In this document: one piece after another, positions 8,888 to 17,434 of the stretch
Layout of the letters: every line of letters begins with the position of its first letter
Numbering within the stretch: position 1 is the first letter of the stretch
NCBI GenBank assembly: GCA_046348545.1
Contig: JAXMEB010000002.1
Location: forward strand, 758,969 to 822,968
Source: JAXMEB01 sp046348545
GTDB taxonomy: Bacteria; Pseudomonadota; Gammaproteobacteria; Berkiellales; Berkiellaceae
Length of the DNA stretch: 64,000 bases
Direction: 5' to 3'
Notes under the pieces: generated by a model
Databases searched by the model: none
Seen by the model: only the letters and a program-made list of their open reading frames with translations
What the model was told of the DNA's origin: nothing
Made by a program: the position numbers and the translations under genes

Positions 8888-9468
8888 TGATTTCTCCACT
8901 CTTTCAAATATTTGAATATCGTTGCGCGACCTAATCCAATCATCTGTGCAACATAGTCAGGTGCATTTTTCTGTGAAAAAGCCCCAGATTCAAATAGATG
9001 CTTAGCTAATACTTTCTTTTGCGCATGATTTAATTCTTCAAATTTCCATGATTTTTCTTTAACAAAATGATGAATGGCTACATGTAGTTTCTCTTGCCAA
9101 TCATTGATAAATAAACTCGAAGGTTGACTATCAGATGAACACCTTAAAATGAGTTCGCTTAGATTTTTCATTTGATCGAACAACGATATATCAGCATTGA
9201 CACAGATTAACCATTTATCTTCGATAGGAATAGAAATTGATTTGATGAGTCGACCATCGAAACTAATTTTTGGATAGATTATTTTATGTAAATCTTGTTC
9301 AAATTTACTCGGCTCTAGGTGTGAAGGGTCTCCGACTTGACGATTTGAAAGATTTCCATTGATATAGAAAATGGTCCCAGAAGATAAATCATGAATCACA
9401 ATCTCTATTAAGGGATTCATGAGTAAAATCAGGGCGTTACAAAGCGGAATATAATTATATATATCCAT
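8884..9468 (-). CDS. YheO-like PAS plus helix-turn-helix regulator
   Basis: A 194-residue transcription factor. The N-terminal YheO-like PAS domain (PF08348 type; MNPLIEIVIHDLSSGTI, residues 17-100) is followed by a C-terminal HTH_22-type domain (DYVAQMIGLGRATIFKYLKE, residues 165-190). Relatives such as DauR control amino-acid or D-amino-acid metabolism genes next door. It heads an operon with an aminotransferase and an amidotransferase, which it presumably regulates. Confidence 0.85.
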   Translation of the reverse strand: MDIYNYIPLCNALILLMNPLIEIVIHDLSSGTIFYINGNLSNRQVGDPSHLEPSKFEQDLHKIIYPKISFDGRLIKSISIPIEDKWLICVNADISLFDQMKNLSELILRCSSDSQPSSLFINDWQEKLHVAIHHFVKEKSWKFEELNHAQKKVLAKHLFESGAFSQKNAPDYVAQMIGLGRATIFKYLKEWRNQ

Positions 9469-9503
9469 GAGATAACTTGATAGTCTAAATTTGGATAGAA
9501 TAT

Positions 9504-9517
9504 AGACTTTTAAGTCT
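9504..9517. promoter_or_regulatory. Palindrome upstream of the PAS regulator operon
   Basis: AGACTT-TT-AAGTCT, a perfect 6+6 dyad 36 bases upstream of the regulator start codon and 19 bases before the end of the HAD gene upstream. It is well placed for an operator used in autoregulation. A weak terminator of the preceding gene is the alternative. Confidence 0.4.
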
Positions 9518-9523
9518 TAACTG

Positions 9524-10603
9524 TCAATAAGAAAATTGATGTGATGGATGTTGATGATCAGGGACTTCAACTTGAGTGGGTTGCAACAACTTTGCGGCCT
9601 CTAGCTCCGGCTTAAGGGCCGTGAATTTCGACTTATTCATCGTAAATTGCCAACATAATTTATCGCTTCCACCATTGAGATTCCCAAAGAAGGGGGTATC
9701 ATTCATGTCACGTAAGCTACTATCTAGTTTGATTAAAGCGTTATAGACTGACTTCCTATTCCCCCATAATTTTACGCAGTCTTCTTCTGGTTCAATCTTG
9801 ACTCCGAGTTTAAGTTTGAGATGTTTCTGCTCGAGTTTCCATAAAGCAAGTGCTTCTTCATTCGAAAGAATTGGTTTATTATGAAAGTGTTCAAGTTGTT
9901 TTCGAACAATTTTAGGGTCTAGAGATTTAACATCTTGATCCATAAAGCTATATCTTAAACCAATAAATTCGAGAGGTTGAGCCAGGTTGCTTAGAGCATC
10001 AAAAACGTGTTCAAGATTGTATTTTTTGTCGTCGATGAAGATGATTCTTTTTGGGAAATAATTTATTTTATTTAATATTTCTATCAGGGTGTGACCTTTG
10101 TGCTGTCCTGCGGCATACGCAACACCATTGGATAATAAGGCACCATTACCGATTTCAAGAGACAGTTCTATGTCCTTAAATGCTCCGGCATTAAATGACA
10201 AGTTAAGCGATTGATCTTGTAATTGATTTTCGGTCGCTTGTTTTAAGTAGTCTCCTCGGCTAGTTAGAATCATTGATTGAGAACCGCGTGCTTGTATAGC
10301 CTTTACCAGGCTGGGTATTTTTTCTTCTACAGGCTTGAGATCTTTAATGGTGTCCGCGAGACGAGTTAATTGTTCTAAAGTGCATGCTTTAGCTTCATTC
10401 GGTGACATTCCCTTTGAAATTTTTTTCTTAAAGTAGTGATCGAACCATTGATCAGTTCCTAGGTCATGTCCGTAAGTGAGTATAGTATTATCTAGGTCGT
10501 AGATTACAAGCTCATTTTCACTGCCAGGTTGCTCTGTAAAGAAATTTAATATTGATTGAAAGTTTTGAATTTCATGAATTTGGAAATGTTCAGTTAGCAT
10601 CAT
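9524..10603 (-). CDS. DUF2608-type HAD-superfamily protein
   Basis: A 359-residue protein. Residues 30-250 match the DUF2608 branch of the HAD superfamily: motif I VIYDLDNTIL near residue 33, motif II MILTSRG near 117 and the motif IV acidic pair IIFIDDKKYN near 194. A further 110 residues at the C terminus are of unknown fold and end with QHPSHQFSY. DUF2608 proteins are common in Legionella and Coxiella relatives and some are secreted effectors; no clear signal peptide is seen. The substrate is unknown. Confidence 0.75.
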   Translation of the reverse strand: MMLTEHFQIHEIQNFQSILNFFTEQPGSENELVIYDLDNTILTYGHDLGTDQWFDHYFKKKISKGMSPNEAKACTLEQLTRLADTIKDLKPVEEKIPSLVKAIQARGSQSMILTSRGDYLKQATENQLQDQSLNLSFNAGAFKDIELSLEIGNGALLSNGVAYAAGQHKGHTLIEILNKINYFPKRIIFIDDKKYNLEHVFDALSNLAQPLEFIGLRYSFMDQDVKSLDPKIVRKQLEHFHNKPILSNEEALALWKLEQKHLKLKLGVKIEPEEDCVKLWGNRKSVYNALIKLDSSLRDMNDTPFFGNLNGGSDKLCWQFTMNKSKFTALKPELEAAKLLQPTQVEVPDHQHPSHQFSY

Positions 10604-10625
10604 TAATATGACTCTCTGTTAGTAA

Positions 10626-10824
10626 TATACCCTTCACAGCTGAATTTTGGGGGTTGCTTGTCGGTCCGTAGCTCGTAAGAGCGTAGGCGGATTGCCTTCG
10701 GGATTCTCATCGCAGTCATGTGCTTTGTGTACACTCCTGCTTCTCAAACGCTCGGCGCCCCTTGCCTTACTGTAGCTCGCAAGGGCGTAGGCAGGTACCC
10801 GAAAAATCATTTGTTGTGGGTATA
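10626..10824 (-). repeat. Palindromic interspersed element, copy 3 (long form)
   Basis: 199 bp, in the opposite orientation to copy 1: TATACCCTTCACAGCTGAA at the left and the TTGTTGTGGGTATA end at the right. It carries two copies of the TAGCTCG-AAG-GCGTAGGC segment, one near each end, around the GTGTACAC core. It is the longest copy seen and may approach the complete form. Confidence 0.9.
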
Positions 10825-10843
10825 CAGTAGCTCTTGCGAGTTT

Positions 10844-11455
10844 TCAATTTATTTTGGTTTTTTCGCTTTGTACTGCTTCTTTCACGGAAGGGCGCTCAGC
10901 AATTCGATCTAAATAATTTATGAGTTGTGGCCATGCTTCCAAGTTGAATTTCACTAAGCCAGCCCATCTGAGTACTGTAAAAAGATAAGCGTCTGCGATT
11001 GTAAATTGTGAGCCCATCACGTAATCTTGCGTTTCTAATCTGTTTGCGATGACTGGAAGTCGTTTAGTGAGGGTGTCTTTCGCGATTTGAAGGTAGCCTT
11101 CGGGTGTATCCTTTCTAAAAAAAGGGCTGAATCCTTTATGAATTTCTGTTGATATAAAATGTACCCATTCAAGTAAAGTGTATCGTTCTCGAGAACCGAA
11201 TTGAGGAATAAGATTTCCTTCAGGATGCTGATCAGCCAAATACTGTAAAATGATAGCGACTTCTGAAAGCGTTGATTGATCATCTAAAACCAGAAAAGGA
11301 ACGTAGCCTTTGGGGTTGATTTTTGAAAAATCTTCATCTTTTTCGGTTGTTTTTGTTTTCAGATCAACTTTGATTTTTTCGAAGGAGGCTTTTAGTTCGC
11401 AGAGAATAATATGGGGTGCAAGTGAACAAGCGCCCGGAGAGTAATAAAGTTTCAT
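10844..11455 (-). CDS. Glutathione S-transferase family protein
   Basis: About 203 residues. The N-terminal thioredoxin-like domain starts MKLYYSPGACSLAPH, the bacterial beta-class GST signature with a catalytic serine/cysteine region, and carries NPKGYVPFLVLDD (cis-Pro loop). An all-helical C-terminal domain follows. ATG at 11455 has a GGAAGC box 4-9 bases upstream; an ATG four codons earlier has none. It is a cytosolic detoxification enzyme. Confidence 0.85.
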   Translation of the reverse strand: MKLYYSPGACSLAPHIILCELKASFEKIKVDLKTKTTEKDEDFSKINPKGYVPFLVLDDQSTLSEVAIILQYLADQHPEGNLIPQFGSRERYTLLEWVHFISTEIHKGFSPFFRKDTPEGYLQIAKDTLTKRLPVIANRLETQDYVMGSQFTIADAYLFTVLRWAGLVKFNLEAWPQLINYLDRIAERPSVKEAVQSEKTKIN

Positions 11456-11659
11456 GCTGGCTTCCATTTTAGCATTCTTAAAGAATTGATCATACCCATA
11501 AATAATTTGATAATAAAGTGTATCCTAGAAATTGCGCAGCACATGCTTAGTAAGCTTACATAAAGCTTTCTGTGACCTTCAACAGTGGTAAAGCCCTGTC
11601 AGGTACGTTATGCTGCATTTATAAGAACGAAAATTACCGCAATGACGTGAGGTCTCTCC

Positions 11660-12307
11660 TTGATTACCATCCTCTTAGTAGATGATCATGAGCTTGTGCG
11701 CGCGGGTGTTCGAAGCTTACTTGAGTCCGTTGAAGGGATGAGGGTCGTTGGGGAAGCTTCTAGTGGTGAAGAAGCGATTAAAATTGCACGTGATAAGCAA
11801 CCTAAAGTCGTCCTGATGGATGTTAAGATGCCTGGGATTGGGGGCTTGGAGGCCACTCGAAAACTATTACGCGTTGATCCAGACATTAAAGTGATCGCAC
11901 TAACTGTTTGCGGGGAAGAGCCTTTCCCCTCGAAATTGCTTCAAGCTGGTGCAGCTGGTTATCTCACTAAGGGCTCAGGTTTAGATGAGATGGTCAAAGC
12001 AATTCATGCTGTGAATTTGGGCAAGCGTTATATCAGCCCAGAAGTCGCTCATCAGTTAGCACTTAAGCATCTCTCAGATAAACAAGCTTCTCCATTTGAT
12101 TCCCTTTCAGAACGCGAGCTTCAAGTCATGTTGATGATTACCTCGGGTACGAAAGTGCAAGAGATTTCTGATAAGCTTTGTTTAAGTCCAAAAACTGTTA
12201 ATAGTTATCGATATCGATTGTTTGATAAACTAAATGTTCACAGTGACGTTGAATTGACCCATCTCGCTATTCGACATGGTATCCTTGATACAGAAGCCAG
12301 CACTTAG
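11660..12307 (+). CDS. uvrY: GacA/UvrY-type response regulator
   Basis: A 215-residue NarL/FixJ-type response regulator. The receiver domain has DDHELVRAG, phospho-acceptor aspartate in VLMDVKMPG near residue 54 and the K of LTKGSG near 104. The LuxR-type helix-turn-helix (LSERELQVMLMI, residues 148-205) is at the C terminus. The first in-frame start is TTG at 11660 with GAGGT upstream. In gammaproteobacteria this protein answers BarA/GacS and drives CsrA-binding small RNAs. It lies directly before uvrC, the classic arrangement. Confidence 0.92.
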   Translation: MITILLVDDHELVRAGVRSLLESVEGMRVVGEASSGEEAIKIARDKQPKVVLMDVKMPGIGGLEATRKLLRVDPDIKVIALTVCGEEPFPSKLLQAGAAGYLTKGSGLDEMVKAIHAVNLGKRYISPEVAHQLALKHLSDKQASPFDSLSERELQVMLMITSGTKVQEISDKLCLSPKTVNSYRYRLFDKLNVHSDVELTHLAIRHGILDTEAST

Positions 12308-12315
12308 TTCCAACT

Positions 12316-14133
12316 ATGTTTGATTCAGACAGTTTTTTAAAAACTGTAACCACTCACCCTGGTGTGTACTGCATGGTGGATCGTAAAGGCGAAACCCTTT
12401 ATGTCGGTAAAGCTAAAAATTTAAAAAAAAGGCTGAGCAGTTATTTTAGGGGGAATGTAGAAACCAAAATACAGCATTTGGTCAATCAAATTGCTGATAT
12501 TGAGGTTACCGTCACTCGCAGTGAAAAAGAGGCCTTACTCCTTGAAAATTCGCTGATTAAGTATCTTGATCCAAAATACAATGTTATTTTAAAAGATGAT
12601 AAATCTTATCCTTATCTATTTGTGTCAGATCATACTTTCCCCAGATTAATCTATCACCGAGGGCCTCAAACGAGTCAGGGCGAGTATTTTGGACCTTATT
12701 CCAGTGCACAAGCTGTGCGTGAGACGCTCAATTTTTTACAAAAAACTTTCAAATTAAGACATTGCAACGATAATTTTTTTAGTCATCGTTCAAGGCCTTG
12801 CCTTCAATATCAAATTAAGCGTTGTAGCGCGCCGTGTGTCAATTATATCGAAAAAACAGCTTATCTCGAAGAAGTCAATAATGTGCGCCAATTTTTGAAA
12901 GGTAAACTGAACGTAGTGCATGATGAACTAATTCAGAAAATGGAAAAGGCATCAAAAGAATTGAAATATGAAGAAGCTGCATTTCTGAGAGATAAAATTC
13001 GTAATTTGCATCAGGTCCAAGAAAGACAAAGTGTGGTGGCAGAGAAGGGTCAAGCAGATGTACTGGCGATTATCCGGATTGCTGAGCAAGTCTGTATCGC
13101 AAGAATTTTAATTCGAGGGGGGATTGTCCTGGGTGCGAAAGCGTATTTCCCGAAGACGGGATTGGAGACAGATTTAGGAGCGATTTTGCAGTCTTTCATT
13201 ACCCAGTATTATGTCTCAACCTGTATGCAAGTTGATTTCCCAGAAGAGTTGATTGTTAATCAAGGGATACCCGACAAATCTCTCATTCAAGAAGTCCTGT
13301 CTGAACTGACACACGCTGATATACAAGTCAAAGACAATGTTCGTTCTAAGCGGGCGGAGTGGCTTCAGTTGGCAGAAGAAAACGCAAAACAAGCTTTAAG
13401 AACTAGATTGGCTTCCAAGGCGCAACAAGGGAAGCGTCTTCAGAATTTGGAACAATGCTTGGGACTTGAGATTAACCGGTTTGAATGTGTGGATGTGAGT
13501 CATACCATGGGAGAAGCCACGGTGGTGAGTGCGGTCGTGTTTGATAGGACAGGCCCAGTCAAATCAGCATACCGTCGTTATAACGTCGCTGTGACCACAG
13601 GAGACGATTATGCCGCATTAGATGAAGCGGTGTTTAGACGTTTCTCAAAGCTGCAGGTAGATGAAGGTGTGATGCCTGATGTGCTGTTTATCGATGGTGG
13701 AAAAGGGCAATTAAGTCGAGTGCGCAGTGCGTTAGAGGAATGCCAAGTTACTGAATTGGTATTGGTCGCGATTGCAAAAGGGGCTGCACGCAAGCCTGGG
13801 CTCGAGACACTATTTATTTTACAGCCCGACGCGCTGGAGGCTTTGGAGGTTCATTTACCACCGACATCGCCAGCCTTGCATTTGATTCAAGCGATACGCG
13901 ATGAGGCGCATCGTTTTGCAATTACAGGACATCGTCGACAGCGCGCCAAAAAACGTCAACAATCGCCCTTGGAAGCAATTCCTGGTGTGGGTCCTAAGCG
14001 GCGACAGCAATTACTGAATCATTTTGGTGGGCAACAAAGCTTGATGTCTGCCAGTGTCGAGGCGATCAGCGAAGTTCCTGGTATCAGTCGTCTCTTGGCT
14101 GAAAAAATCTATGCAACGCTCCATGCGACATGA
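12316..14133 (+). CDS. uvrC: Excinuclease ABC subunit C
   Basis: 605 residues, full length for UvrC, the nuclease that makes both incisions in nucleotide excision repair. Order of domains: GIY-YIG endonuclease (residues 10-90, GVYCMVDRKGETLYVGKAKN), a Cys-rich stretch around residue 160 (CLQYQIKRCSAPC), a UVR/UvrB-binding motif near 205, the RNase-H-like nuclease domain with DVSHTMGE near 395 and DVLFIDGGKGQL near 456, and a C-terminal helix-hairpin-helix pair (IPGVGPKRRQQLL). Eight bases separate it from uvrY. Confidence 0.97.
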   Translation: MFDSDSFLKTVTTHPGVYCMVDRKGETLYVGKAKNLKKRLSSYFRGNVETKIQHLVNQIADIEVTVTRSEKEALLLENSLIKYLDPKYNVILKDDKSYPYLFVSDHTFPRLIYHRGPQTSQGEYFGPYSSAQAVRETLNFLQKTFKLRHCNDNFFSHRSRPCLQYQIKRCSAPCVNYIEKTAYLEEVNNVRQFLKGKLNVVHDELIQKMEKASKELKYEEAAFLRDKIRNLHQVQERQSVVAEKGQADVLAIIRIAEQVCIARILIRGGIVLGAKAYFPKTGLETDLGAILQSFITQYYVSTCMQVDFPEELIVNQGIPDKSLIQEVLSELTHADIQVKDNVRSKRAEWLQLAEENAKQALRTRLASKAQQGKRLQNLEQCLGLEINRFECVDVSHTMGEATVVSAVVFDRTGPVKSAYRRYNVAVTTGDDYAALDEAVFRRFSKLQVDEGVMPDVLFIDGGKGQLSRVRSALEECQVTELVLVAIAKGAARKPGLETLFILQPDALEALEVHLPPTSPALHLIQAIRDEAHRFAITGHRRQRAKKRQQSPLEAIPGVGPKRRQQLLNHFGGQQSLMSASVEAISEVPGISRLLAEKIYATLHAT

Positions 14134-14215
14134 GCAGCATTGATCGGTGACAGAATGCATGTTAGCCTTCATTCGGAGAACTTTATTTTTGGACTGAAGG
14201 CAAGATCTGAGTGTG

Positions 14216-14770
14216 ATGAGTATTCCAAACATCTTAACCTTTGCGCGGATTTTGATTATCCCATTTTTTCTGGTGGTTTATTACTTACCGTTTCAAGGCG
14301 CAAATATTGTCACGGCGATCCTATTTGCTATTGCTTGTCTCACTGATTGGCTGGATGGCTATTTAGCTAGAAAGCTGGAGCAGTCTTCCAGGCTAGGTGC
14401 ATTTTTAGATCCAGTTGCGGATAAGTTGCTAGTCTCCGTTGCTTTGGTTTTACTCGTTGGGGATTACGGCACTATCTGGGTAACGTTACCGGCAGCTATC
14501 ATTGTAAGTCGGGAAATTGCGATCTCTGCTTTACGTGAATGGATGGCAGAGATGGGCAATCGCATTTCTGTTCGGGTGAGTAACCTGGCCAAAGTCAAAA
14601 CTTTCTTCCAAATGTTATCGATTATTTTATTGTTGTCGCAGCCTGTTTCATTGACATCAATCATTGTGATTCTTGGATTGGTATTAATGTATATAGCGGT
14701 AGGGTTAACGTTGTGGTCGATGTACTCCTATCTGCAAGCGGCTTGGCAGGAAATTAAAAAAGGGGCTTGA
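14216..14770 (+). CDS. pgsA: Phosphatidylglycerophosphate synthase
   Basis: 184 residues, inner-membrane CDP-alcohol phosphatidyltransferase. It has the signature DWLDGYLARKLEQSSRLG-FLDPVADK (D-G-x2-A-R-x8-G-x3-D-x3-D) near residues 42-68 and about five membrane segments. It makes phosphatidylglycerol phosphate from CDP-diacylglycerol and glycerol-3-phosphate. ATG at 14216 gives the family-like N terminus MSIPNILTFARI; GTG at 14213 is also possible. It is followed by a tRNA promoter overlapping its stop codon. Confidence 0.95.
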   Translation: MSIPNILTFARILIIPFFLVVYYLPFQGANIVTAILFAIACLTDWLDGYLARKLEQSSRLGAFLDPVADKLLVSVALVLLVGDYGTIWVTLPAAIIVSREIAISALREWMAEMGNRISVRVSNLAKVKTFFQMLSIILLLSQPVSLTSIIVILGLVLMYIAVGLTLWSMYSYLQAAWQEIKKGA

Positions 14771-14794
14771 CACTTATCCATAAAGCTTTAAAAT
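14767..14794 (+). promoter_or_regulatory. Sigma-70 promoter of the tRNA cluster
   Basis: TTGACA (14767-14772), a 16-bp spacer and TAAAAT (14789-14794), ending 16 bases before the tRNA-Gly gene. The perfect -35 box overlaps the pgsA stop codon. Confidence 0.75.
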
Positions 14795-14810
14795 GCACTC
14801 CACAAACGAT

Positions 14811-14886
<76 letters not shown>

Positions 14887-14920
14887 AGAATTTTCAAGGT
14901 GGTCACACGCCAGAGAATCC

Positions 14921-14994
14921 GGCTGGGTAGCAGAGTGGTTATGCAGCGGCCTGCAAAGCCGTAGACGCCGGTTCGATTCCGGCCTCAGCCTCCA
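14921..14994 (+). tRNA. tRNA-Cys (GCA)
   Basis: 74 nt including CCA. Acceptor GGCTGGG pairs with CTCAGCC with one G-U pair; anticodon GCA at 14953-14955; T arm GCCGGTTCGATTCCGGC. Confidence 0.97.
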
Positions 14995-15070
14995 GAATTG
15001 TCCATTTAAAAAGGTCTAAAACTTAAGTTAGAAAGTTTTCTGTATTAAGTTTTGGTGACGATCATCGAAT

Positions 15071-15159
15071 GCCCGGGTGGCGAAATTGGTAGACGCAAGG
15101 GACTTAAAATCCCTCGGAGCGAAATCTCCGTGCCGGTTCGACTCCGGCCCCGGGCACCA
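15071..15159 (+). tRNA. tRNA-Leu (TAA)
   Basis: 89 nt including CCA, with the long variable arm typical of tRNA-Leu (TCGGAGCGAAATCTCCG). Acceptor GCCCGGG pairs with CCCGGGC; anticodon TAA at 15105-15107. Confidence 0.97.
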
Positions 15160-15166
15160 CTTAGAC

Positions 15167-15319
15167 GTGGCAGTCCTATCGAAGACTATATCCCGATCTT
15201 ATGTGCCAGATGAAAATGATGAAACCATCATTTATCCCGGATGTTTGGCTACGCTAATTCGCGAATATATTAATAAAAATGGAATTGCATGGGTGGCCAG
15301 AGAAATCGACTTATCCTAA
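15167..15319 (+). other. Short reading frame after tRNA-Leu, possible gene fragment
   Basis: Open frame beginning GTG at 15167, 50 codons, ending GIAWVAREIDLS. It has a protein-like composition but no recognised domain and no ribosome site. The same frame runs back through the tRNA, where it only gives translated tRNA. It may be the 3' remnant of a gene that lost its front at the tRNA junction, or chance. Confidence 0.25.
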
Positions 15320-15358
15320 ACATTATTCTTGAGGTATCCTCATGCAGAGTATCAAAAT

Positions 15359-15856
15359 ATGGAAATGATTTTAATAAGCAGTTGCTTATTAGGGGCCAAA
15401 GTCCGATACCATGGGGGTGACGCCCACTGTCGTCATCCATTGCTAGAACGCTGGATCAGTGAAAGAAGACTTATCTCGATTTGCCCTGAAATACTAGGAG
15501 GAGCCCCAACACCAAGAGCTCCATCCGAAATAATTGGCGTTGGTGCCGGCCTTTCGGTGCTTAAGAATGTGGCAAAGATTAAAAATAAAGAGGGCTCAGA
15601 TGTTACCTCAACTTATGTTAAGGGTGCTCACATTGTTTTAGAGAAGGTGAGGAAAAATAATATCAAGATGGCTATCCTCAAAGATAATAGCCCTTCGTGC
15701 GGTAGCCATTTAATTTATGATGGCACGTTTACAAATCAAAAGATCCTTGGGATGGGTATTGCAGCGACCTTGCTTGATCAATATGGTATTAAGCTATTTA
15801 CCGAAAATCAGCTTGCGGAAGCTGATAACTATTTATGCACAATCGAAGCTAATTAA
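15359..15856 (+). CDS. DUF523 family protein
   Basis: About 165 residues. The family signature is clear: LISSCLLGAKVRYHGG, then CPEILGGAPTPRAPSEI and KDNSPSCGSHLIYDG, with conserved cysteines near residues 8, 43 and 111. DUF523 proteins are small putative metal- or Fe-S-binding proteins of unsettled function, sometimes fused to DUF1722. ATG at 15359 is preferred; the frame is also open from a TTG at 15329. It overlaps the convergent gene's end by 8 bases. Confidence 0.75.
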   Translation: MEMILISSCLLGAKVRYHGGDAHCRHPLLERWISERRLISICPEILGGAPTPRAPSEIIGVGAGLSVLKNVAKIKNKEGSDVTSTYVKGAHIVLEKVRKNNIKMAILKDNSPSCGSHLIYDGTFTNQKILGMGIAATLLDQYGIKLFTENQLAEADNYLCTIEAN

Positions 15857-16382
15857 CTCGAATAGCCTGTGATCTTTCGTTGATATTTGAATGTTCAGAC
15901 TCTTTAGAATCGTTTGCGGATTGGCCTAATCGATACGCAAGATACATGCCACCGACAACAGCGCTTGTTCCAACAACGCCCACCAGAGTACAATTTTTTT
16001 CAATCATTTCAGAAACGAGTGAGTAGGCTGATAACCCAGCTTGATTAGCGATTCTTGGTGCTTGAACCACTAAATTAGAACTTGGCGCGTATCCCAAGAA
16101 AGATTCTACAATTGATCCTATGAAAGTTTCCTGCTTAGCATTCTCTGCTATTTCTTGAGTTGAAGCGATAACATTATTGTGGACTCCATGATAGACTTTT
16201 TCAGCAATCTTAGGAGCAAGATATAGCCCGACACCTTTGCCAAATAGTCCACCAATTCCTCCGCCGATGCCTGTGGTTGAAGCAAAACTAAATAGTTCAC
16301 TAAACCACCCTAAGGCCCCTTTCTTTTTGTTATTTAATTTCTTCATAATCTTACTCAATTCAATTTCATGTTGGTCAGGCAT
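15849..16382 (-). CDS. Glycine-rich membrane protein, paralogue A
   Basis: 177 residues, not recognised. A glycine-rich hydrophobic stretch (STTGIGGGIGGLFGKGVGLY, residues 34-53) and a second hydrophobic segment (LVGVVGTSAVVGGMYLAYRL, near 131-151) flank a central region with SFLGYAPSSNLVV. The tail is charged. It shares this layout and several motifs with the next gene downstream in position (16453-17007), so the two are probably tandem duplicates. Possibly a host-membrane or envelope protein; no known domain. Confidence 0.65.
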   Translation of the reverse strand: MPDQHEIELSKIMKKLNNKKKGALGWFSELFSFASTTGIGGGIGGLFGKGVGLYLAPKIAEKVYHGVHNNVIASTQEIAENAKQETFIGSIVESFLGYAPSSNLVVQAPRIANQAGLSAYSLVSEMIEKNCTLVGVVGTSAVVGGMYLAYRLGQSANDSKESEHSNINERSQAIRVN

Positions 16383-16452
16383 TGACTACCTAGATCCTGT
16401 TTATAAAGAGAGGATCTAGGATGTTAACAATCATTCATTCAAAAAAGCATCC

Positions 16453-17007
16453 TTAAGAAAGGCTCAACTTAGCAAGATTGTTTGTCAATGCATCGATATC
16501 AGGATCCTCATTATGATCAGGTGAGTTGTCTACCCCTGTTTCATGTTCTTTATTTTTGCTAAGCTTTTTATATTGATTATACAAGCAACCAACAGCCATG
16601 GTGCTTCCGATACCAACTACAGTGCCTACGATACTACCTACGATCATACCTTGATTGGTCATTAACTTAATACTTTCGTCGTACGCGATATCAGCAGCTT
16701 GAAAAGAAAGTTCTGTGGCGATGCCAGATACTAAAAACTCTTTGCCAGGGACATAGCCTAAGTAGGTTTCCTTTATGGCCCCCAGGGTCACGTTTTTCAT
16801 GACGGAGTATGTTTGATCTCGGACGCCATCAAAGACCACGCCTGCTACATTCGGTGCAACAAACCATCTGGTGAAAAATTGACCTAACCATGTTCCACCC
16901 GCAGTACAGCACCCCACGAAAGCAGTCGCTTTTGTAGAGATCCAGCCAGATTTTTTAGCATCTTCGACCAGTTTTGCAGACTTATCATAAGAATTACTTT
17001 TGGGCAT
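16453..17007 (-). CDS. Glycine-rich membrane protein, paralogue B
   Basis: 184 residues, not recognised. Layout matches paralogue A: basic N terminus, hydrophobic segment (TAFVGCCTAGGTWLGQFF), central ETYLGYVPGKEFLV, second hydrophobic segment (GMIVGSIVGTVVGIGSTMAV) and an acidic tail. The motif LGY-x-P-x3-LV is common to both. An AAGGGG box lies 6-11 bases before the start. 70 bases separate the two genes. Confidence 0.65.
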   Translation of the reverse strand: MPKSNSYDKSAKLVEDAKKSGWISTKATAFVGCCTAGGTWLGQFFTRWFVAPNVAGVVFDGVRDQTYSVMKNVTLGAIKETYLGYVPGKEFLVSGIATELSFQAADIAYDESIKLMTNQGMIVGSIVGTVVGIGSTMAVGCLYNQYKKLSKNKEHETGVDNSPDHNEDPDIDALTNNLAKLSLS

Positions 17008-17204
17008 AAAGAACCCCTTCTAAAATAGTTAATACACAATTATTGAATAGGTTGTAATTTAGTTAACTTAGTGCTTGGATGCAATCTGGAGCCGATGAAC
17101 GGCTTGATTTATCTGATAGGCGACATGACAGAAGAGAGAAATGTTAAATTTAAATTGTCTTTTTAGATGAAACGCCAAAAAGAACTGATAGGTATGCCTC
17201 TTGA

Positions 17205-17334
17205 TATAGCCTTCACACCTCAATTTTCAGCGTTTGCTTGTCCGTCCGACGCGTCCGCTCGAAGTTCGAAGAACGTAGGCACAAGCTCGAAAGAGCGTAG
17301 TTAGGTACCAGAAAAATCATCTGTTGTGGGTATA
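17205..17334 (-). repeat. Palindromic interspersed element, copy 4 (diverged)
   Basis: 130 bp. The right end keeps AAAAATCATCTGTTGTGGGTATA in full, while the left end is degraded (TATAGCCTTCACACCTCAA). The centre has CTCGAAGTTCGAAGAACGTAGGC and a second AGCGTAG segment. It lies in the 430-bp gap upstream of the Hsp70-like gene. Confidence 0.8.
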
Positions 17335-17434
17335 AGTTAATTTATTGAATAGATTTTCGATAGTTCCTAAACTTTAGAATATAATATAAACCTTATGAAT
17401 TCTAAAATGCACTTTAAAATTAAAGAGGTGATAA

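Noticed and set aside
15077..15166. Open frame across tRNA-Leu, MAKLVDARDLKSLGAK
   Set aside because: This is the known spurious translation of tRNA-Leu, not a gene. Only the part after the tRNA is considered separately.
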